Shown one piece after another: positions 35,414 to 45,901 of a stretch of 64,000 nt of DNA. Position 1 is the first letter of the stretch, and each line of letters opens with the position of its first letter. The notes below the pieces were generated by a model. That model had not been told where the DNA came from, did no database searches, and saw only the letters and a list, made by a program, of their open reading frames with translations. Source of the DNA: Tetmemena sp. SeJ-2015 (Eukaryota; Ciliophora; Spirotrichea; Sporadotrichida; Oxytrichidae); NCBI GenBank assembly GCA_027382625.1, contig JAJKFJ010021579.1:1-64000 (forward strand). Direction: 5' to 3'. Both the position numbers and the translations under genes were made by a program.

Positions 35414-35733
35414 TCATCTTTAAGTCTTGGTATATTTCTTTTTAAAGTTGTAGAGTAGATTGGTTTTGAAAGTTATAGTAGGTAAGGGTTGTTTTAGTTC
35501 TTTGCTATCTTAAATTGATCTGATGTTGTCAAAAGTGTTCATTTTTGTGTTTATTCTGGTATTGTTTCTTGATTTCTCTGAAATTATCTTGTCATTTTCT
35601 TTCTTTTTGGTTGTCTCCTTGTCCAAAATCTTAGCCTTGACTTTTTCAGTGGTGTCTGAGTGCTGTCGCAAAAAGTGGTTTTGATTGCTGCTACTGCTAT
35701 TGCTGTTGTTAGTTCTTTAAAGCTCCTCATTTT
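35414..35733 (-). pseudogene. ORF containing a ubiquitin-like segment (scrambled or pseudogene)
   Basis: On the minus strand a frame with Gln-reassigned codons runs from about 35,733 to TGA at 35,414-35,416. At 35,615-35,660 it encodes SDTTEKVKAKILDKE, close to ubiquitin residues 20-34 (SDTIENVKAKIQDKE). The DNA just before (AAAACCA, about 35,678-35,684) also fits ubiquitin's K-T codons in another frame. Beyond DKE the sequence turns Lys/Asn/Thr-rich (TTKKKENDKIISEK) and no longer resembles ubiquitin. The ubiquitin start (MQIFVKTL) lies on the opposite strand at 35,364. Possible explanations are inverted germline segments of a scrambled gene, a diverged ubiquitin-like protein, or a rearranged pseudogene. 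Confidence 0.4.
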
Positions 35734-36560
35734 AAATTTAGAGATATATCAAATTAAAACGAATTAAATATGGGAATCCCTACTAAGACTCTAACAGCTT
35801 CTATTTCAATAAGAAAACACCTTTAATTTTCCTTTAGATTCTTCACTATATCTATTGCCTCAAAATAAATTCAAATTAGGAATAAAAAACAGCAACTAAA
35901 AAATTCCTAAAAGAGATAGGTAAGCAAAAAATTTAAATATAGAGATTAACTAAACTTACTTCAGATTAAAAATATTAGATACGGAGGTTTCTTCTCCATT
36001 ATCGCCCTCTCTACTTATTTATTTTCAAATTTAATCCTTCACAAGCCCACTCTTTACACGCATTGATAGATTTTTATTTACTTTATATATATTTTTAGAG
36101 AATCAAGTCAAGAAAATAAAATTCAAAATATTTAAGGCGCGATATAGTCTGGAGTTCTAGACAAAATTAAGTATTAAGATAATTATTCTGAAGAAAAAAA
36201 AACATGGAGTAAAGTAAAAATTATGTAAGTATTTTAAATCCTAACTTTGCTTTATTTTAGGCTTAATGCATGCCGATGGTTGTGGGCCTGATAATTATTA
36301 AGATAGAAATTTAATTAGTGTACGTAGGGATAGACAAGAGAAAAATTCTCCATTGCTAAAATTCGCAATGTGACGTAGCTTAATATAATAGATACCTTTA
36401 ATTAAAATTTGGCTATTTTATCCCTTATTCTTATAAAGACACAAAGTTATATATAAAATGAGTGACTTGAATAAAATATACCTCTTTATTGATTCTCAAT
36501 TCCCATTACATTATTAGCAACATACATAATGTAGTTTTTACAATTTCAAAAATCAAACGA
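35734..36560. other. insertion between blocks C and D of unit 7, possible small gene
   Basis: Mostly AT-rich. A possible + strand mini-gene starts at ATG 36,204, has a good GT-AG intron (36,225-36,260, GTAAGTATTT ... TTTATTTTAG) and reads open to a TGA at about 36,459. The peptide (MEQSKNYAQCMPMVVGLIII) is not recognised. Evidence for a real gene is weak. Confidence 0.25.
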
Positions 36561-37203
36561 TGAATGTATAATACTTATCAGAGGCGTATTCAAAATTTTT
36601 AAAAGTTGTTCTTCCAAAAAGGAGTACTTATCATCGATTTAAATGTAAAATATCATTTTTAATTGATTTCTCTTTATTAGATATGTTGAGACATTATTTA
36701 ATTAACTCTTAAATGATATATAATAGCAATTGTGAATGAATTATTTATTTTTGTAATTTTACCACAAAACTGATGAGCAATTATCTTTTGAAATTTTATA
36801 AAGGTAATTATATTTTATATTTGAGATTGATATCAATTAAAATTGGGGAGTGTGAAAATTTAATCAAATATTTCGAATCTAAAATATTGCTTTTATCTAA
36901 TTCATTTACCTTTTTAATAAATACCCAAAATAAATTTGAAAAGTATTGAAATTTAATCCCAAATATGACTAAAAATTTGAATTTAGGATTCAAACAAAAT
37001 ATCCTTATTGTTGTAATAATTTATGATTTAAATTGTATTAAATTGCATTGCGTTTTGTCTTTATGTTTACAAAATTAAATATTTAAATTAGTTTATATGA
37101 TATTGGGACCGGAAGGACAGAGAGTTCTAGTATCTTCTTATTTAATCGATATATTTCCTCGAAATAAGTAAAACTTAAAAAACCCTTCTTTTTAAGAGAC
37201 AAA
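36561..37203. repeat. block D of unit 7 and the end of the repeat array
   Basis: 36,575-36,700 matches block D (GAGGCGTATTCAAAATTT, GGAGTACTTATCATCG). No repeat block is seen beyond this point. The remaining 500 bp to the first gene are AT-rich without features and may hold its promoter. Confidence 0.5.
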
Positions 37204-38926
37204 ATGCCAACAACAGACCAAGGATTCTTTATGGTAAGTGGAAAAAATAAACATCTATCTATATAAGAGAGATATCTTTCCTTTTAATGGGTTCTAACTT
37301 TTTCTTTTAGATTGAAATCATGAATGAAAGCGTGATGAACAAGAAATACGGCTCTTGTAGACTCCATATTCCAGATCGCTTCGCCCAAAATCAAAGCGTG
37401 GAGAGTCATCCCACAAGGCCTCAACACTATATTTGCGTCGATAAGGATGAGCCCTTCAAGATCAAGATAAGCGCAGTCGACTAGAGTGATAAGAGCACTT
37501 ACGGTGCTGTGCTCTTCTTAGATGGCCAGAGAGTCCATGGAAAGAAAACCTTCTCTTGCAAAACTATGTTCCATGGCTTCAAATTAGGAGGAGGGGAGTT
37601 CAAGGAGTTTGTATTTTCCACTCCATAGATTGCTGGACTGCAGGAAGAGGGTAGCGAGAATAAAGTTAACGAAGAATCTAAGACCTAGTATTCATCAAAG
37701 CCTGACCACAATATGCAAAGATAGGAAGATTTCCTAGACTAAAAATATAAGAACCACAAGGGAACTATCATCCTAGAGTTTTATCAGACTGAATAATTTG
37801 AGAGACCTAATAGAGCATTTAGAGTGCACACTAAAACTTATGAAACTCACTTCATAGAAGATGTTAATAAAAAGTCTTCATTCGCAGACTCAGTCAGAAT
37901 CAAACAAGGAAAAACTTTCTCTCTTAAAAAGTTTGATAACAATGGCTGCAGGAGGACCTCCTTAACATGGTGGAAATTTCAGAGGAAATAATGGAGGCTA
38001 AGATCCAAGGATGAATGGAGGAGGCTACCCAAATAGAAATGGCTAAAATGGATATGAAAGTTAGAACGGGCGAAGAAGAGATGATAAGTATAACGATAAA
38101 TTTGGAGGTAGTAATAGCCACAGTAGCAATAGAGGTGGATATAATAATAACAACAGCAGCAACGGCTAAAGAAATGGTCATAGTGGGAGAACAATGGATA
38201 TGTCTAGAAGAAGTAACAATGGGGCAAGCTATGGAAGTTAAAATTACAATGGAGGTAACGGAAGAGATAGAGAGGGAGGATACGGAGGCTTCAGAGGTGG
38301 CCATAGTGGTCACAATGGATAAGGAGCTTTTAACCAAGGGAACTCTTAGCAATAAGAAATGATAACAGACTTCAAAGTGAACTATGATAAACTAGTAGAC
38401 GTGATAGTGATTAATTACGCTGATTGGTCCTATCTTTAGTATATGAGTAAGTAAACTTCTATTTTTCACATTTCATCATCCTAACTAAGGATCTTTTATT
38501 CTTTGTTCTAACCATTTTATTTATAGAATACGTGGACTTGTATAAGTATGACCATCTCCGCTTGATCCCCAAATCACTAATGCTGTCTCATGAGTTCATT
38601 TACAAAGTCCTCTACTCAGTTCTGAAGCACTTCGGCCGCCTGCATTATCGTTAACTTGACGGGGAGTTCCTAAAAGCGACTGGGTACAAGATTAGTGACT
38701 TTTTCGAGTTCAGAGAAGACGACATGAAGAAGTTTCTAGAACAAAAGACGGCATGTTTTAGATAGATGACAAGGGAAATGCAATTGCTAAGAAAGAATGG
38801 AAGGAGGAGGATGACTAGAATGAGCGTAATAATTTTGCAAGAAGGTTCAATAAATCGTAAGCATAACTTAACTCGACGCAGCAGAGGGTTGGAAATAAAG
38901 TAGCAGAGGTAATCACTATCGAATGA
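37204..38926 (+). CDS. DUF7918-like protein with Gly/Asn/Arg-rich linker
   Basis: ATG at 37,204 starts a 10-codon exon, followed by a 77-nt GT-AG intron (37,234-37,310) that splices in frame. The N-terminal ~200 residues have a beta-rich domain with FKIKISAVDQSDKSTYGAVL, FLDGQRVHGK, EFKEFVFSTPQ and GTIILEFYQTEQFERP. This is the pattern of the DUF7918 family, widespread in fungi and protists and of unknown function. About 37,950-38,350 encodes a Gly/Asn/Arg/Ser-rich linker (GGYNNNNSSNGQRNG) typical of disordered RNA-associated regions. A second intron (about 38,447-38,526) precedes a C-terminal helical domain (HLRLIPKSLMLSHEFIYKVL, LDGEFLKATGYKISDFFEF). The stop is TGA 38,924-38,926. One-base frame changes occur near 37,945 and 38,748. 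Family membership is probable, the role unknown. Confidence 0.6.
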
Positions 38927-39394
38927 GTAAACCTCACTTCCTGATATATTGCTCTTGATTTCACAACCAATTTTGATACTAAGGGAGTTATCCCAACTCT
39001 TGATTTCGCTTCCTAGCTCATCGAGTATTTGCAAATTCGATCTTTACTTCTATAAAAGTTAACAATATTTCGTGCTTTCAGTACTTCAAATCTTCAATCA
39101 CCTTTATAAATTTTTATTATTGATAAGATATATTTAAAGATTAGATTAAATTAAATTATTTCAATAAAGTATTTAAAATATAATACCATTTAATCACAGT
39201 GAAGTTTATACTTTCAGTTTAATCTAACAAAATAGTATGACAATTGGTTCCATCGAGTTAAAATAAATCCCTAAATTTATTTACTGAAACTCTCAAAAAT
39301 TTAAGAATTATCTTTTCAAAATAGAAGTATTTATTTCTGAGATGGCACTCTTTTATCAAAGATTAAATGATATTAAGTAAACAATAATAAGACT
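38927..39394. other. convergent intergenic region, no gene
   Basis: AT-rich, between the 3' ends of two convergent genes. No repeat block or ORF is supported. Confidence 0.4.
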
Positions 39395-40990
39395 TCATTG
39401 AATAATCATATTATTTGTGAGACTTGGACTAGCATGATCAGCAAGATACTTAATCATTTCATCATCCCATCTCCCGGCTTCTGGAGCAGGACACTTTTAG
39501 AACTCAGATTAGCAATCTCTCTAGCACATTTAGTCGACTCTGACACAGCTTTAACCCTAGCCAGGTGAGCAACCATCTGATTCTCCAGGAGTCTTTGACC
39601 AAACTAAGGCATCCAAGGTAGCTGACTTCAAAAGCTTTTGGAGATCTGAAACCTGTGACGTAGGTCTTAGACCCATACCGCCCTTTATATTGCACCAATT
39701 CTAACAATTTTAAGCACCTTGACGCAACTCAGGCATCCCATTTCTTCCAGTATCTGTAATCCAAGTCTTTGAAATTCCATTCTTCTTGAAGAGTGCGTCT
39801 AATTGATAAAAAGCAGAACCATCCTTTAAAGATATTTATTTTAACTTGATCAATATATCTGAGTTCATTGTAAGCAAAGTTCCACTAGCCGGAGAGTTCA
39901 CAGTAGTCATTATCCTAAGGATAACCTAATGGTTGGTAATTGGCTGTATTAGTTGCAAACCCTCTAATCTTCTAGACAGCTTCAGCTCCTGCTTATTCGA
40001 AGATTGTCTTAATTGTGGTCACATAAACTTAGGCATTTTGGTCTGTCTTATCTGCTGGGCATTCACAATACCCTCTCAAGCTATTCATTGAATTTACTAC
40101 TAAATTTAAATGTAAGCACATATTGCTTGTTCCACATTCTGAGTCTTCTTTGCAAGGATGAGATCCACACCATCCCAGCCAGCCTCCATGGCCAGCATCT
40201 ACATAGAGACTAATGTTGGGCAATTGAGAAAGTTTCTTGATTGCATAGCTTACTCCATCCACATAGCTTTGCTTGGTAGTTTCAGTGCAGTGAGGAAGTT
40301 TCCCGAGATTAGTTGAGAGATTTGGAAGAGAGTCAGGCTCAATCAAGCCAACTAACTCAATGTCTGGATATTTGCTTGCAACTGAATATACCTCATCAGT
40401 GTAAATGAGGACTTTCAACTCAACAAACTAAATATGAGATTGTGTATTCATGATATTTCTAAAGTCCTTTTGAGCAGTCTCCTGATGTGTAGGACTGTTG
40501 ATCGCAGCTTCCAGAACTTGGATCTGGAGAATTGCCTGAACAGCAAATTTCTCCATTTGAGGCTGAGGCAGAGCAGTCTCTGTTGGGTAGATTGTAATGA
40601 ATGAACATTACAGTCTACTTCTTTGAAGAAGTCTTTGCTTTCTTAGCTGCTTCAGCTAAAAACGAATCTAGACTTGGAGTGCGCTGTGATATAGCAGACT
40701 GAGTATCCACCCAAAACGCAGCTGAAATAGCACTCAACCGTAAAAATAAATTGATTCCATATATTTCAACTTCTGCTTTTGAGAATCAGAGAGAGTCTTT
40801 GATGCCATGACTTCATTTGAGAACCAAGGATTAACAAAATATTCGTGGGTGTTCTCATCAAAGGGGTTGCCTTCAGACTTCAAAGATTCCAAACCCAAGA
40901 AAGTTAACTTAATTATAAAACATAAATTTATAAAGTATTCTAGCTAGTTAAAGCTAGGAGAGGTGTTGCAATAAGGATCCTGTTAATCAT
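39395..40990 (-). CDS. GH6 cellobiohydrolase/endoglucanase, secreted, with a Cys-rich insertion
   Basis: Glycoside hydrolase family 6 hydrolyses beta-1,4-glucosidic bonds of cellulose with inversion. ATG at 40,988-40,990 begins a signal peptide (MINRILIATPLLALTS). An in-frame 44-nt intron is likely just after. Family motifs follow in order: SAAFWVDTQSA, HYNLPNRDCSASASNGE (catalytic-region Asp), GLIEPDSLPNL (the general-acid Asp), YVDAGHGGWLGW, RGFATNTANY, WITDTGRNG, NWCN, GLRPTS, DALVWSKTPGESDG (third Asp region) and APEAGRW. The stop is TGA 39,395-39,397. After GGWLGW there is an extra Cys-rich stretch (CGSHPCKEDSECG ... CECP) absent from typical GH6 enzymes. One-base frame changes lie near 40,434 and 39,835. 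All catalytic segments are present, so the enzyme is probably functional. Likely roles are digestion of algal or plant food, or cyst-wall turnover. Confidence 0.85.
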
Positions 40991-41144
40991 AATTAATTAC
41001 TATAGATAGAACTAGTATTTAATATCTTATATAGAGAGAATATATTGCCCTTTCTATGACGTATTAGTTTTCTTATCTATCCCGTTTCCTATTTTTAGTT
41101 CTTTTATTATGCTTTTGAATAATATTGAATTATAATCTATCAAG
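40991..41144. promoter_or_regulatory. divergent promoter region of GH6 and the Cys-rich gene
   Basis: Only 154 bp separate the two divergent start codons. The stretch is AT-rich (TATATAGAG at about 41,030). Promoter function is inferred from geometry alone. Confidence 0.3.
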
Positions 41145-42816
41145 ATGAAAGTGATTAATTTCAAATCTCAAATGATGACTAAATGCTCCCTTGGAATCTT
41201 TCTGTTCTGTTCGATTTCAAAAATGCTTTAAGCTCAGCTGTGTCCAGCTATAACTTGTGTTACCTATGATGAGAATATGGAGAGTGATAATTTATGCTTG
41301 CAGCATTCAGGAGATATTCCCACAACATCTTTAAATTAAAATATTTAAAATAGGCTTAAATAAAATATCTGTCAAATTGCGATCTTGCAACAATTATATG
41401 AATCAAATTTGCGATACTGAGAACTACGACCTATTTGCTTGGCCCAACGTCACACAATAATACAAGTCTAACACCTCTGCAACACTCCCTTCCTAATCAC
41501 CTCTATACAATAAATAAACATAAGTAAGATGCGTGGACATAAATGGTCTCTACGAGTAGCAGCTTAGAATGGTAGAAAATGTTTTAATTACTATTTTAGC
41601 TTTATGAAATCATAATATTTATATCTTTCTGTTTGGAAGATTATTAGTGCATAAGTAAGTAGTGTGATTGGACCGACGGGGTTTGCAGAGGTAGATTAAT
41701 AAATGAAACTTGCTCTGATCACTCCGATTGCGATGCTGGTCTCGCCTGCCTAACCAATCCAACTTGGCCTTACCAAACTTATTGCAAAAAACAGCTAGCT
41801 GAAAATAGCACTAACTGCACTTCTGATTATGACTGCTAGAATAATTCAATTTCCTCAAATTATAGGTTTATTGAATAACATGGGTTGCATAACTTGGATT
41901 AGTAACAAAATCTCTGCAGTGAGTAGGTGCGTGAGATACTATTCTCTCAACGATAGCACTCTATTTACCTGGAACTAGTAGCTCTACTCTTTCAATAACT
42001 CCTCACAAACATCACCAAAGAAGCAATCATGTACCATGGAAAATTCTGCAAGAGTGGCCTCGCAAATATATTTCAAAGCTTTGAATTATTATAATAAATA
42101 GGTTTGCTGTTGATTCAGCTTTATGCATTTCACCTGACACCGTGAAGTTGAGTACTGACTCTACAGTGCAAATCTCACTACTCCTTTCCCCTGCAATCCT
42201 AACGGATAGAATTAGTGCATTTATTACACTAACGTCACTCAACGGTTCTCTCTACTTTGTGAATGCTCGTTCGAAGGTGGCACCTCTGGTTACTGTCCCA
42301 TACCCGACTTTACCTTTATGTATAATAATAGAGGACTTCATTAAATTTAAGTCATGTAAACTTTAGCGAATTATACAAGGATGGCTCTGACTGAGAATTA
42401 TTGCCACACTTACGATCGCTTAAATTTAGATGCTCAGAGAGATTGTGGAGTAGGCAATAAGATAAAAAATGCCACAGCAATACAAATCTTCAATTAAAAT
42501 TCTATAATTATAAGAATGTAGAAATTCATACTTCAAAAGAGCTGCTGACTATGCTTTCCAAATGAAGTATTGGTAATTCACTAGATCTACAGCAGGATAT
42601 GACTGTATGAATGGCATATTCCCTTCATCCAAAGCCAATATTTACGCTCAATCTATTCTGGGAATATATCCAAGCTTTATTGCAATCAGCTTTATATCTC
42701 TGGCAATCCTATCAGCTACTTATTTTGATTTTATTAGAAAAATGTTAATTTCTTTTTATTTGTAAATAAACTTTATAAATTTAAATATGGATTGGTTTCT
42801 TGAATTATAAATTTGA
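41145..42816 (+). CDS. Cys-rich type I membrane protein
   Basis: ATG at 41,145 begins a hydrophobic N-terminus (TKCSLGIFLFCSISKMLQAQ) compatible with a signal peptide. The ectodomain is rich in Cys, in repeated modules such as QCDWTDGVCRGRLINETC, SDHSDCDAGLACLTN, NCTSDYDCQNNS and LLCECSFEGGTSGYCPIPD. The C-terminal segment (YPSFIAISFISLAILSATYF) is a transmembrane helix followed by a short basic tail. The stop is TGA at 42,814-42,816. Similar Cys-rich modules occur in large families of ciliate surface proteins. I do not assign a named family. Frame changes or short introns are needed near 41,370, 41,860 and 42,190. The 3' end is only 3 nt from the ATG proposed for the next gene, so the true end may be earlier. 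Confidence 0.55.
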
Positions 42817-42819
42817 AAA

Positions 42820-45569
42820 ATGAACACTTTAGCAACAGGAAATACCTAAGTCTAGGACTTATCAGATACCATAAGCAATCACATGCCTTCATACTACCAT
42901 AATAATCAAATTTAGCATACTCATTGTAGTCCTAATAGTCTCATAATATTCATAATAACATAAATGCCTAAATTGGAGTGGGCACTATTTATAGTAATAG
43001 CAACCCTTCATAGCATCAAAATTAGCAGCTTTCTACTGATTTAAACTTAACCGAATCCATTTACAGCAACGTCAGAGAAGGAAATTTTTAGAATGTAAGA
43101 ATACCTTAACTTTAAACTCAAATCTCCTTATAGGCTATAGATATCTTATCCAATTTACTCAAGAATGGACGAAAAGAGAGGTCAGTTTACTCTGTCTTAG
43201 GATTTTGCTACTTTTAAATCTAAGATTTTCCAAATGCAGCAGTTTGCTATCAAGAGCTTGTAAAGCTTTGTCCCGATTAAGTTGATTATGCATACTTTAA
43301 ATTATTTAATTAAGATATTTTACTATCTGGCACAGTGCTTGCTCAAAACTGGAGAATACGACCTATCATAGCAAGTGTGTGAGTAACACTTACTTAATTC
43401 GCATCTCTCATTAAAGGGAAAGTAGCTAATTGCAGCTATAAAATACGAAAAGAGTGACTGGGATGGAGCAAGAAGATAACTCAAAGCCCTTGGGGCAAGA
43501 GACTTCGCTACTCTTGTTAATCAAGGATGCATTTATTTCAAGCAGCAAAGTCTTCAAAAAGCCTTGAACAAGTTTATGCAAGCACTCAACATAGCTGGAT
43601 TTAATGCAGAGCTCTACTACAATTGATTCTATTTATATAAAGACCTTATTTTCAATTTTTAACTTTAAATGTTGCACTATGCTTCTACGAAATGAATGAA
43701 TACAGCCAATCTATACATTATCTGGATGCAATCATTTCAAAAGCTTATGAGAGATATCCTTCTTTAAAGGATGTAACAGAAGAAAATCCTCTTTTATACT
43801 TCTTTTGAATTATAATCCTGTATTTGAAAGAGACAAGCAAATGTCTACTTCATTCTCAGAGAGTCTGCAATTGTAGAAGCTTTAAATTTGAAAGCAGCCA
43901 TTCTTTATCACAAGAAGACTAAGAATCAGCAAAATAGGTTATCAAGAAGGTGCCAGTCATTTAAGAGGGAGGCACTGACCCTGTAACTTTTCATAACTAG
44001 GCTGTTCTTTTCGTTAATGAGAATTCAGTTGAGTCTATCAAGAAACTTAACTATTTGCTATCTAACTCCTTATTTCCTCCTGAGACATTTTAGAACCTAC
44101 TATTCCTCTATTGCAAGTTCTTTTTCTTTGACCTTGCAAACTTATACTTAAATTAATTTCCATTTAAACGAATTGATTTAAGAGAATCCCAAATTTTGTG
44201 ACTCTTTGCTCGAAAAGGATGACTTCGATTATATTTAGAGTATGATCCTGATGCAATCTAATTTTCATTGTTACTTTAATTTTGAATTAAAAAGTCTGTA
44301 TTATTTTCTAATTTTCATGATATTGTGTAAAAACTTGTAGTGTCAAAATAGAGCAGCATTTTTTTATGAATCTGACCCACAGGCTGCTCTGGCAAATTTT
44401 CAACAGCTAAACGAGTTTTATAAAACAGAAATAATGTAAAGCAGCTCTGAGTTGGAAAAGATTAATGATGAACTACTTGATGGTAAAATTCAAGGAGGGC
44501 CAGATCTAGAATAGTAAATTCGCACCCTCGAGTCAAGACTAGAGTTCTTATTTTTATTCGAGATTAAATCTAAGATGATTATTATAATTAGTATTTTAAG
44601 ATTTATTTATTTTTCTGAAGGAAAAGTATGCTGCTGTACTTACTTCTCAAGCTAAAATTTACTGGGATCTGAAAGACTATAAGAGCGTGTAGCAAGTGCT
44701 ATCTGACTCAGCAACTATTTGTGATGGGTTTTAGATCTTCAATGTAAACCTAGCTCACTCCATATACATGCTTTCTTTGTTTATGTACAAATAAAACTAC
44801 GTATAATGCAGGATGGGAAATAACTAGATGCAATTGCTCACTATGAGAAGTTAGTGAGCTCTGTGCCAGATGGAAATTTGCTTAAGTGCGAGACTATTGT
44901 TCTAGCTAATCTTTGCGTGTGCTATATACTTACTAAGTAAAATCCTAAAGCTGAAGAGCTGATTCAAAGGATTCAATTACATGAACAGAGAGCACTTTAA
45001 ATAGACCCTACCACTCAACTCTTTCACTCATATATAAAGTACTTATTTAGATGCTTATCATGTATTGTGAATCTAGTGATAGGACCCTTTACTGCAGCAA
45101 AGGCCACTTTGAATTTGGATTTTCCTTAATTTTCCGATCTCTGGAGCCTGCAAGGGAGAAGCTAGGAACTGACACTTGGTATTACACGAAGCGTTGCTTG
45201 CTCGCTTTAATCGAAAAGATTATCAAAAAATCTATTGAGCTAAATGATCCTTTCTTTCAATAGCATAATCAGCTTTCTTGATGAAGCTTATTCAGTTGGC
45301 AAAAATATTACAACTGTAAGTCTAAGTATATTCAATTTAAGTCCTTATTGATTAATATAAAATTAATCTGAAGAGCGAATTAGTGTTTTAATATCTTTTT
45401 GTAGTTAATTTTCGTGGAGAAGGCGGATAAGCAAAAGAGTACAGTGAGCTATGAGGCTAAATTCTTCAAAAAGATTTTCCTAAAACTCAATAGTCTAAAA
45501 AATAATACAGCTCAAAATGCAGACTCAAAACTCAAGGAAGTGCTTAATCAGTAGTAGAATTAATAGTGA
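42820..45569 (+). CDS. IFT70: IFT70/TTC30, intraflagellar transport TPR protein
   Basis: IFT70 (TTC30, Fleer, DYF-1) is a TPR-repeat subunit of IFT complex B, needed to build cilia and for tubulin polyglutamylation. Matches along the gene: VYSVLGFCYFQIQDFPNAAV (about 43,178-43,237), AQCLLKTGEYDLSQQVCEQH, LIAAIKYEKSDWDGARRQL, VNQGCIYFKQQSLQKALNKF, YYN/VALCFYEMNEYSQSIHYL split by an intron near 43,625-43,672, IVEALNLKAAILYHKK, PVTFHNQAVLF, PPETFQNLLFLYCKFFFFDL, AKIYWDLKDYKSVQQVL, GHFEFGFSLIFRSLEPAREK, and LGTDTWYYTKRCLLALIEKI. A last intron (about 45,316-45,403) precedes the end at TGA 45,567-45,569. The start is uncertain, because the N-terminal TPR frame differs from that of ATG 42,820 by one base. 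Codons TAA and TAG fall at Gln-tolerant sites. Highly conserved, so almost certainly functional. Confidence 0.9.
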
Positions 45570-45901
45570 TATATACTTTCTCTCTAAATCATATAGTTTG
45601 ATGTAATGTAGTTATATTTTGATTGCCTTTAATCATTATTCCACAAATTAAATTAGAGCAGAATGTAAAGAAATAAAATTACATAAATTAAACTTAAATA
45701 ATCTTTTACAGACTTTTAAAATTGCTATAAATAATAGATAACTAATGTGGGAAAATTAATGACTGAGCAATAAGAATTTTATTTTAATAAACTAATTATA
45801 AGTAAGTTAAAACAGGGCAACATCATCATCATTTAAAGTAATCACATCTAAATAAGAAATAGAACAAGATTAGAGCACACTCTATATTTGAATACTTATT
45901 G
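45570..45901. other. intergenic, no gene
   Basis: AT-rich spacer between two + strand genes. No repeat or ORF supported. Confidence 0.4.

Noticed and set aside
2255..36700. CRISPR-like array or simple satellite
   Set aside because: The repeated blocks are hundreds of bases long, diverged and coding. There are no short regular direct repeats with unique spacers.
37924..38362. Overlapping Ser/Ile/Thr-rich ORFs on the minus strand and an Ile/Glu-rich ORF on the plus strand
   Set aside because: They are shadows of the Gly/Asn-rich linker of the gene at 37,204, which reads GGN-type repeats in another frame.
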